Shown here: positions 1-5,156 of the stretch, piece after piece
How the letters are laid out: each line of letters opens with the position of its first letter
Position numbering within the stretch: position 1 is the stretch's first letter
Assembly: GCA_946480965.1 (NCBI GenBank)
Contig: CAMLMI010000340.1
Span: 1 to 5,156, forward strand
Reading direction: 5' to 3'
DNA length: 5,156 nt
From: an uncultured Verrucomicrobiales bacterium
GTDB lineage: Bacteria > Verrucomicrobiota > Verrucomicrobiae > Limisphaerales > CANJSG01
Notes under the pieces: model-generated
Seen by the model: the letters and a program-made list of their open reading frames with translations, nothing else
Told to the model about the DNA's origin: nothing
The model's database searches: none
Translations under genes and position numbers: made by a program

Positions 1-1115
1 CGGGCCAGCCGAAGCCACTTCTCGCGGAGCAGTTCGCGGGCGGCGGCGAGGTAGCGGGCGCGCCAGTCGGCGTCCTGGAGAGTGCGTTCGAGGGCTTCGC
101 CGAAGCGGCGTTCCAAGACCTCCCCTTTCACCGACCGGTGGCAGCCGCCGTGGGCGGAGCAGCGGAACCGGGTGCTGCCCTGCGAGCAATACATCCGGTG
201 GCCGCAGGCGCAGGTGATGAACCCGGCGAACAGGTGCCGGGTGCGTTTGGCCGGACGCCGTCCCGCCTCTTCGCGGGACAACACGAGGGCATGGGCCCGA
301 TCCCAGATCTCGGGCGGAACGACCGGTTCCACCGCCTGTTCCACCCGATCCTCGGCGGGCTTGAACTCCCGTCGGCCCTCGGCGTTGACGCGGGTGTAGT
401 TCGTCCGGTGGACGCCCTTGGCGGTCGGATCGCGCAGGAGCCAGTCGATGGCGGTGCCGGACCAGGCCTTGCCCTGCCGGGTGCGATGCCCCATCCGGTT
501 GAGCTGTTCGGCCACGGTCTTCTTCCGCCGGTGTTCGAGATAGAGTTCGTGGATGAGCCGACGGACGGGCGCTTCCTTCGGATCGGGCACGAGCTTCTTG
601 TCCACCCACTGGTAGCCGAACGGAGCCCGGCCCCCGAGCGGCTTGCCGGCCAACGCCCGGGGCCGGACGGAAGCGCGGATGCGGGCGGCGATTTCCTTGC
701 GTTCCCATTCGGCCAGATCGGCGATCAGGCCGAGCATGAGTTCCCCGGCCGGGGTGGAGGTGTCGATGTGCTCGTCGAGCGAGATCAGGTCGGCCTTGGC
801 CGCCTTGAACCGGCGATGGAGCAGGCGGAACTGGACGCCGTCGCGGGCGATGCGGGCGAACTTGGAGGCGACCAACGCGGTGATGTGGCCGCGTTCGATG
901 TCGTGGAGCATCCGCTTGGCTTCGCTGTGCTCGTGGCTGACCGCGCCGGAGACGCCGTCGAGGCGGTAGACCTCGACCACGTCCCAGCCCTTGGCGGCGG
1001 CGTAGTCGCGGGCGCGGCGCTCGTGGGTTTCGGGGCTGTCGCCCTGGGCCTGGAGATCGGTGGAGACGCGCAACCAGATGCCGATGCGCCGACGGGGAGT
1101 GGAGGAAGCCTTCAT
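1..1115 (-). CDS. Large serine recombinase, second of a tandem pair (3' end outside window)
   Basis: A site-specific DNA recombinase of the resolvase/invertase superfamily that would cut and rejoin DNA through a serine nucleophile. 371 residues are visible with no stop, so the C-terminus lies beyond the left edge. The N-terminal catalytic domain (about residues 11-150) shows RVSTD with Arg16 and nucleophile Ser18, the YRLDGVSG motif at 50-57, Arg88 and Arg91 in FARIAR, DTSTPAGE at 118-125 and a canonical WERKEI with Glu138-Arg139. The Asp usual before the first Arg of the DRLxR motif is Ala87. A recombinase domain follows (about 157-280) with PFGYQWV and LLRDPTAKG, then a zinc-ribbon-like cysteine cluster (C302, C304, C310, C319, C325) and the start of a charged helical region. 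The ATG at 1115 gives a short basic lead before the core. A longer start at 1169 is in frame and would overlap the upstream stop as ATGA; neither start has a well-placed Shine-Dalgarno sequence. It is paralogous to the gene just upstream. Family assignment is firm; target site and direction of reaction are unknown. Confidence 0.93.
   Translation of the reverse strand, partial: MKASSTPRRRIGIWLRVSTDLQAQGDSPETHERRARDYAAAKGWDVVEVYRLDGVSGAVSHEHSEAKRMLHDIERGHITALVASKFARIARDGVQFRLLHRRFKAAKADLISLDEHIDTSTPAGELMLGLIADLAEWERKEIAARIRASVRPRALAGKPLGGRAPFGYQWVDKKLVPDPKEAPVRRLIHELYLEHRRKKTVAEQLNRMGHRTRQGKAWSGTAIDWLLRDPTAKGVHRTNYTRVNAEGRREFKPAEDRVEQAVEPVVPPEIWDRAHALVLSREEAGRRPAKRTRHLFAGFITCACGHRMYCSQGSTRFRCSAHGGCHRSVKGEVLERRFGEALERTLQDADWRARYLAAARELLREKWLRLA
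415..466. repeat. Direct repeat copy A inside the second recombinase gene
   Basis: This 52-base stretch matches 1914-1965 at 48 of 52 positions by hand alignment, in direct orientation and at an offset of 1499 bases. It encodes the WSGTxIDWLLRDPTAKG part of the recombinase domain. It is a by-product of paralogy rather than an independent element, but it is a plausible substrate for homologous recombination between the two genes. Confidence 0.75.
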
Positions 1116-1169
1116 GGCTGGCCTGCTAACTCTGGGACCAACCCTCCTCAAGTCCTTTCCGCCGCTCAT
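1116..1169 (-). promoter_or_regulatory. Junction between the two recombinase genes with competing start signals
   Basis: The stop of the upstream recombinase (TGA, 1168-1166) is embedded in ATGA, whose ATG (1169-1167) is in frame with the downstream recombinase. The reading frame stays open through the 50-nt gap to the ATG at 1115. An AGGAGG sequence sits at 1148-1143, but it is 27 nt before the 1115 ATG, too far for a normal ribosome-binding site, and no ATG or GTG in frame follows it at the usual distance. Either translation is coupled through ATGA, adding 18 residues, or it begins at 1115 with only a weak AGG six bases upstream. I see no promoter or terminator hairpin here. The signals are seen directly; the choice between the starts is unresolved. 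Confidence 0.5.
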
Positions 1170-2590
1170 CTCAACACCGTGACGGAGGCCTGCCCCTGGG
1201 CGTCGAGGGTGACGACGGAGAAGAACGCCTCGACGAGCTGGCGTTGGCCGTCGAACTCAAGCATGGGCCAAGCGTCGGCGCAGGTCGGGTTGGGGCCGAA
1301 CAGCTCTTCGGGAGAGGGCCGTTGGCGGCGCAGTTCGGCGATCTCGGCTTCCAGGAGGGGCAGCTCCTTTTCCAGCTTGGCCAGCTGTTCCTGGGTTGAA
1401 CCGGTGGCGTGGTGGAACGCCGCGTCGGTCAAGGCTCCCTGCCGATACAACGCGAGGGCGGAACGGAGTTCGGCTTTGAGCTTTTCCAGTTGGGTTTCGG
1501 AAGACTCCAGCAGTTCGAGCTTGGCCCCGAGCGCGTCGTCCCGGTCCTCGGCGATCTCCACCAGCACGTCGCGGGCGATCTTCCGATCCCGCAACTGGCG
1601 CAGGAAAAGCCCTTCCAACGCGGTGGCGGTGATCTTGGCCCCGCAGCCGTAGCACTCGTATTTGGAGGAGCCCTTGCGCCGGGCCAGGTTCCGCTTGCAG
1701 GGACCACAACGGACGAACCCGCTGAAGAGGTGTTTGACCCGCTTGGTGGGATGCTTTCCCCGCGCGATCTGTTCCTGCCGCAGGGCGTAGGCCTGTTCCC
1801 AGAGGTCTTCGGGCACGACGGCCTCGACGGGATGGAGCGTGGCTTCGCCCGGTTCCTTGAAGGTCCAGTGCTGGCCCGGTCCGTTCGAGCGGAGATAGTT
1901 CAACCGGTGCCAGCCCTTGGCGGTGGGATCGCGCAGCAGCCAGTCGATGCTGGTGCCGGACCAGGGTTTGCCCGAGCGCGTGGTGTAGCCGCGCTCGTTC
2001 AGAAGTCGGGCCACGGTCTTGAGCCGCCGGTGTTCGAGGAACAGCTCGTGCATCAGCCGCCGGACGGGAGCGTGTTCCGGATGGGGCACGAGCTTCTGCT
2101 CGACCCATTGGTAGCCGAACGGCGCGGTGCCGCCGAGCGGCAGCCCCTTCTTCACCCGGCTCGGGATGGAGTTGCGCACCTGCTGGGCCACCAGCTTGCG
2201 GTGCAGTTCGGCCGATCCGGCCAGCACCTGCATCCCGAACTCCCCCTGCGGCGTGGACGTGTCGATGGAGCCATCGAGCGGGATGAGCTGTGCTCCGGCT
2301 TTCTTGAACCGCTCCACCACGTTGCCGATGCCGACCAGGCTGCGGGCCAGCCGCGACAGGTCGGAGAACACCAGCGCCCGGATGCGGCCCGTCTCGACGT
2401 CGCGCAGCATCCGTTTGCCCTCGGCGTGTTGCAGGCTGATGGCCCCGGAGACGCCGTCGAGCCGATAGACCGTGGCCACCTCCCAGCCCTTGGCGGCGAT
2501 GAACTCCCGCGCCCGTTCCTCGTGCCGTTCGGGGCTGTCGCGTTCGACCTGCATGTCGGTTGAGACCCGGACCCAGATGCCGACCTTCAC
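1166..2590 (-). CDS. Large serine recombinase, first of a tandem pair (complete)
   Basis: A complete 474-residue recombinase of the resolvase/invertase superfamily, a usual length for large serine recombinases, acting on DNA in the cytoplasm. The GTG at 2590 was chosen because it directly precedes the KVGIWVRVST core, has GGAGG five bases upstream and overlaps the ATPase stop as GTGA; a longer frame reaching 2743 would lie inside the ATPase gene. Catalytic domain (about 1-145): Arg8 and nucleophile Ser10 in RVST, YRLDGVSGA at 42-50, Arg80 and Arg83 in LSRLAR, DTSTPQGE at 110-117. Recombinase domain about 149-275, with PFGYQW and LLRDPTAKG. A CxxC...CxxC zinc ribbon (C295, C298, C313, C316) is followed by a predicted coiled coil at about 355-425. 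Two departures from the classical resolvase active site are visible: Ser79 where Asp precedes the first Arg of DRLxR, and His130 where the Glu of the ER pair normally sits (Arg131 is kept). It is close kin of the next gene downstream. Family is firm; whether it acts alone or with its paralogue is unknown. Confidence 0.95.
   Translation of the reverse strand: MKVGIWVRVSTDMQVERDSPERHEERAREFIAAKGWEVATVYRLDGVSGAISLQHAEGKRMLRDVETGRIRALVFSDLSRLARSLVGIGNVVERFKKAGAQLIPLDGSIDTSTPQGEFGMQVLAGSAELHRKLVAQQVRNSIPSRVKKGLPLGGTAPFGYQWVEQKLVPHPEHAPVRRLMHELFLEHRRLKTVARLLNERGYTTRSGKPWSGTSIDWLLRDPTAKGWHRLNYLRSNGPGQHWTFKEPGEATLHPVEAVVPEDLWEQAYALRQEQIARGKHPTKRVKHLFSGFVRCGPCKRNLARRKGSSKYECYGCGAKITATALEGLFLRQLRDRKIARDVLVEIAEDRDDALGAKLELLESSETQLEKLKAELRSALALYRQGALTDAAFHHATGSTQEQLAKLEKELPLLEAEIAELRRQRPSPEELFGPNPTCADAWPMLEFDGQRQLVEAFFSVVTLDAQGQASVTVLR
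1914..1965. repeat. Direct repeat copy B inside the first recombinase gene
   Basis: Partner of 415-466. The same 1499-base offset also aligns the neighbouring GGTAGCCGAACGG at 611-623 and 2110-2122, so the two genes are colinear without net insertion or deletion across this domain. Confidence 0.75.
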
Positions 2591-5156
2591 GGTTTCCTCC
2601 GTTTCCGGCCGCGCTTGAGCGCGTCGGCCCCGAGCTGTTCCTGCCGCCGCCGTTCCTCCTCGGAAGCCACGCCGTGATGGGTGGTGAACCGCGTGTCGCC
2701 ATGCACCTCGGTGCTGGACCGGGCCGAGACCGAGTCCAGCCAAGCGGCGAACGCGTCGAGGTCGAAAACATGCAGGGTCTTCCCCAAGCGGTCGGCGAAC
2801 CGCGCTTCGACCTGGGTGCGGATCTGGTTCCGATAGACGGGATCGGGCACCAGCACCACCACATGGGCGGCCCCGGCGGCGAACCGTTTGGCGATGTGGT
2901 CCAGCTCCCGCTCGACCGAAGGGCTCAAGGCCACTTCGACCACGAGGAACGTGCCGTCCTTTTGCCTCAGCAGCACGTCGGGATCACCGTGGATTCCGAG
3001 ACGGTCCTCGATCTCTCCCGTCCAGCCGCGTTCGTTGCCCAGGCGGACGACGAGCTGTTGTAGGCCGCGATGTTCCGGACTGCCCTTGCCCGGCAACCTG
3101 GGGCCGGGCGCTTCGGGCATGGGCGGCGGTGTGCCGCGTGGCCGCTCGGGCTTCGACGGCAGGTCCGACAGATCGTCCTCGGGTTCGGGGGCCTTGGCCT
3201 GGGCCGTCCGTTGCCGGAACGGATCGACCTTCTCCGCTTTCGGCCGGTAGCGGGAGCGGGCCAGCTCCTCCTCCACCTCTTGCCGGGGCCGGGCGTATTG
3301 CTGGCGGCTTAAGCTCCGCAGGAGATCGCAGCGGTGCGGGGCTTCCCCGTCCAGCTCCGGCGGCCGGACGATGCGCAGGTTGAAGTCGTTCTCCTTCTTC
3401 TCCACCCGGCAAAGGGCCTCGTAGTTCGGCAGGTTCTGGATGTCGGTGGCCTCGAAGTGTCCGAACCCGTCGGCGATTTTGCGCGCATCGTCGTCGTTCA
3501 CCCGGAAGCAGACCGTGGCGAAGACCGACCGCACGGCGGCGGCCACGTCCGCGTTGCCTGACAGCTGGCTCAGGCTCTGGTGGGCCAACGTGAGGCCGAG
3601 TCCGTATTTGCGCGCGCCGGTCAGGATCGTGGCCAGGGTCGGGGTGATGAAGTGGTGGAACTCGTCGAGGTGCAGGAAGAACGGCCGTCGCTCCTTGGCC
3701 TCCTGCCGTTGCCGGGCGATGGCCAGTTGCTGGAACTTGGAGACCAGGAGCGAACCGAGCAGATAGCTGTTCTCCTCCCCGATCAACCCCTGCGGCAGCC
3801 GGGCCAGGAAGATCTTGCCCTCGTCCATCATCTGGCCGAAGTCGAGCCGGTTCTCCTTCTGCCCGACCACGTGCCGCACGGCCTTCGGTCGCAGCAGGGT
3901 GTCGAGCCGGACAAGGATCGAACCGATGCTCGCCTTGTTGGCCAGCTTGAACTCCTCCTCCCAGTAGCCGACCACCTGGGAGTCGGTGACGGTGGCGAGG
4001 AACTCGCGGCGATAGGCCTCGTCCACCAGGAACCGGCGCAGATCGGCCAGCGTGCCGCCCCGGCTGCTTTCGAGGAACGCGAGGATGGCGTTGCCCAGCA
4101 CGCTGCTCATCTGGTCGCCCCATGAGGTGGACAACCGGCGGAACACTCCGACCAGATCGGAGGCCAGCAGGAGGCTCTCGGTGTTGGAGTGGGCCGAGAG
4201 GATGTTGAACCCGATGGGATGTTCGTCGTCCGACGGGTCGAAGAGGATCACGTCTTTCCACCGCTTCCGGGGCACATGGCCCAGCACGGTGTCGATCAGG
4301 TCACCGTGTGGGTCGAGCACGCCCACGCCGTGGCCGAGCGCGATGTCCTGGAGGATCAGGTTCAGGAGCAGCGTCGATTTGCCGGTGCCACTCGCGCCGA
4401 TCAGGTGGGTGTGTTGGAGGCGATGCAGGTTCCGCAACGTGGCGTGGGTCACGACGTTCTCGTGTTCGTTCTCCCCCAGCACCACGCCGTCGCCGGTGGC
4501 GATTGAGGGCACCGGCCGGGTCAACCGCACTTGGCGGCGCAGTTTGCTCGAGCGCACCGCCGCCGAGGGCAGATGGGCCAACGCCACCAGCTCGTCGCTG
4601 TTCAGCAGCATCCCGCTGCGGCGGGATTGCCGGGCGAGCAGGTCGTCGAAGTGGTCGGGATATTCCGCGTCGTCCAGCGGCTCCAGCCGGTTGCCCAGGG
4701 GACTGCTGAACGGCCGCAGGGCTCCGGCCAGAGCCTGGAGCAGTTCGCGGACGCGGGCGTCGGTCGGGGCCACGGCTCCGACGCGCAGCACCACGGCGTA
4801 GAGCGGCCGGGCCACCTTGTGCCGGGCATGGGCCACGAGTTCCCGGTCGTTGGCGAAGAACGGTTCGCCCCGGCTCGTCGTCACCGCCCGCAGGATGCTT
4901 TCGGGCCACGGCCAACGGGCGGGTTGGAAGAGGATCTGCAACACGCCCGCCTCCCCGTCGCGCAGGGCTTCGAGCGCACCGCAGACCGCCACCAGGGGAT
5001 CGGTGGCCAGTTCCTTCAAGGAGCGCAGCGGCACCATGAACTCGCGTTCCAACCCGAACCCGACCGCCCGGCGGCAGCCCGGCTGATCGAGAGCGGCCCG
5101 AAGATGCCCGGTCGTCGGGGTCAGGCTGGCTTCGGGAAAGTGGGCCTTGAGCTGGG
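2587..5156 (-). CDS. VirD4/TraG/HerA-like coupling ATPase with C-terminal nuclease-like domain (5' end outside window)
   Basis: A RecA-fold DNA-pumping ATPase of the FtsK/HerA superfamily, closest in motifs to type IV coupling proteins. 855 residues are visible. The frame stays open and protein-like to the right edge, so the true start is outside; a TTG at 5052 is internal (residue 35). In visible numbering: an N-terminal region of no recognised fold (1-220); Walker A GASGTGKST at 253-261; a DPHGD motif at about 281-285, common in this superfamily; Walker B FLHLDEF with Asp497-Glu498; and a conserved AHQSLSQL with Gln526. The segment around the Walker B, with an LTGARKYGL stretch, resembles the TraG/TraD C-terminal (TraM-recognition) region. 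After a proline- and charge-rich linker (about 652-690) comes a domain at 692-814 with GDPD (723-726) and VVEVA (Glu740), like a PD-(D/E)XK nuclease fold in which the Lys is replaced by Ala. The C-terminus is very basic (RGRKRRKP). No membrane segment is seen in the visible part. Expected role: ATP-driven DNA movement during transfer or processing of the element. No relaxase is in view, so a HerA-type processing or defence role remains possible. Confidence 0.9.
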   Translation of the reverse strand, partial: QLKAHFPEASLTPTTGHLRAALDQPGCRRAVGFGLEREFMVPLRSLKELATDPLVAVCGALEALRDGEAGVLQILFQPARWPWPESILRAVTTSRGEPFFANDRELVAHARHKVARPLYAVVLRVGAVAPTDARVRELLQALAGALRPFSSPLGNRLEPLDDAEYPDHFDDLLARQSRRSGMLLNSDELVALAHLPSAAVRSSKLRRQVRLTRPVPSIATGDGVVLGENEHENVVTHATLRNLHRLQHTHLIGASGTGKSTLLLNLILQDIALGHGVGVLDPHGDLIDTVLGHVPRKRWKDVILFDPSDDEHPIGFNILSAHSNTESLLLASDLVGVFRRLSTSWGDQMSSVLGNAILAFLESSRGGTLADLRRFLVDEAYRREFLATVTDSQVVGYWEEEFKLANKASIGSILVRLDTLLRPKAVRHVVGQKENRLDFGQMMDEGKIFLARLPQGLIGEENSYLLGSLLVSKFQQLAIARQRQEAKERRPFFLHLDEFHHFITPTLATILTGARKYGLGLTLAHQSLSQLSGNADVAAAVRSVFATVCFRVNDDDARKIADGFGHFEATDIQNLPNYEALCRVEKKENDFNLRIVRPPELDGEAPHRCDLLRSLSRQQYARPRQEVEEELARSRYRPKAEKVDPFRQRTAQAKAPEPEDDLSDLPSKPERPRGTPPPMPEAPGPRLPGKGSPEHRGLQQLVVRLGNERGWTGEIEDRLGIHGDPDVLLRQKDGTFLVVEVALSPSVERELDHIAKRFAAGAAHVVVLVPDPVYRNQIRTQVEARFADRLGKTLHVFDLDAFAAWLDSVSARSSTEVHGDTRFTTHHGVASEEERRRQEQLGADALKRGRKRRKP
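2591..2600 (-). promoter_or_regulatory. Ribosome-binding site of the first recombinase
   Basis: On the minus strand GGAGG (2600-2596) lies five bases before the GTG start at 2590. It sits inside the last codons of the ATPase gene, whose TGA stop (2589-2587) overlaps the GTG. This decides the recombinase start and implies that its translation is coupled to that of the ATPase. Confidence 0.85.

Noticed and set aside
1116..1165. Attachment site or terminator in the gap between recombinase genes
   Set aside because: No clear inverted repeat, hairpin with T-run, or duplicated core sequence is visible; the frame is open through the gap.
138..1652. 504-residue open frame on the plus strand
   Set aside because: It runs opposite two well-supported recombinase genes, spans their junction, and its translation is Gly/Ala/Pro/Leu-rich without recognisable motifs. 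Long antisense frames are expected in GC-rich coding DNA.
1409..2563. 384-residue open frame on the plus strand
   Set aside because: Antisense to the complete recombinase; low-complexity translation and no family motif.
2591..2743. N-terminal extension of the first recombinase up to an ATG at 2743
   Set aside because: The extra 51 residues lie wholly inside the ATPase gene and show no family similarity; the GTG at 2590 has a well-spaced GGAGG and begins at the conserved core.
1257..2864. 535-residue open frame on the minus strand in another phase
   Set aside because: Overlaps the recombinase and the ATPase in a shifted frame; Arg/Ala/Gly/Pro-rich composition is typical of an out-of-frame reading.
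2984..4261. 425-residue minus-strand frame inside the ATPase gene
   Set aside because: Shifted reading of the ATPase gene, highly Arg/Pro/Gly-rich, no motif.
5050..5052. TTG as the start of the coupling ATPase
   Set aside because: The same frame continues upstream without a stop to the window edge and encodes plausible protein (including AHFPEAS near the edge), so the gene is 5'-truncated by the window and the TTG is an internal Leu codon.

Overview
The window is a fragment of a GC-rich (by eye about two-thirds G+C) bacterial accessory region. All coding capacity I can support lies on the minus strand, so the natural reading direction is from high to low coordinates. It holds three tightly packed genes: (1) a large VirD4/TraG/HerA-like P-loop ATPase of the type IV coupling-protein kind, whose 5' end lies beyond the right edge (2587-5156); (2) a complete large serine recombinase that starts on a GTG overlapping the ATPase stop codon by 4 nt (1166-2590); (3) a second, paralogous large serine recombinase whose 3' end lies beyond the left edge (1-1115, possibly from 1169). 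The third gene has no stop codon in the window, but its frame is open and clearly protein-like over the whole interval.

The layout suggests one transcription unit. The first junction is a GTGA overlap with a good Shine-Dalgarno sequence inside the end of the ATPase gene. The second junction is either another 4-nt ATGA overlap or a 50-nt gap. I see no promoter, terminator, tRNA, rRNA, CRISPR array or insertion-sequence end.

Functionally, the recombinases would integrate, excise or invert a DNA element, and the ATPase would pump or translocate DNA. Together they look like part of an integrative or mobilisable element. No relaxase, mating-pair gene or attachment site is visible, so conjugation is not proven. 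The ATPase also carries a C-terminal domain that resembles a PD-(D/E)XK nuclease fold with a degenerate motif, so a DNA-processing or defence role is also possible.

The organism cannot be fixed from three mobile-element genes. High G+C, GTG start use, a clear GGAGG ribosome-binding site and this gene combination would fit a planctomycete-like or proteobacterial host; this is a low-confidence guess.
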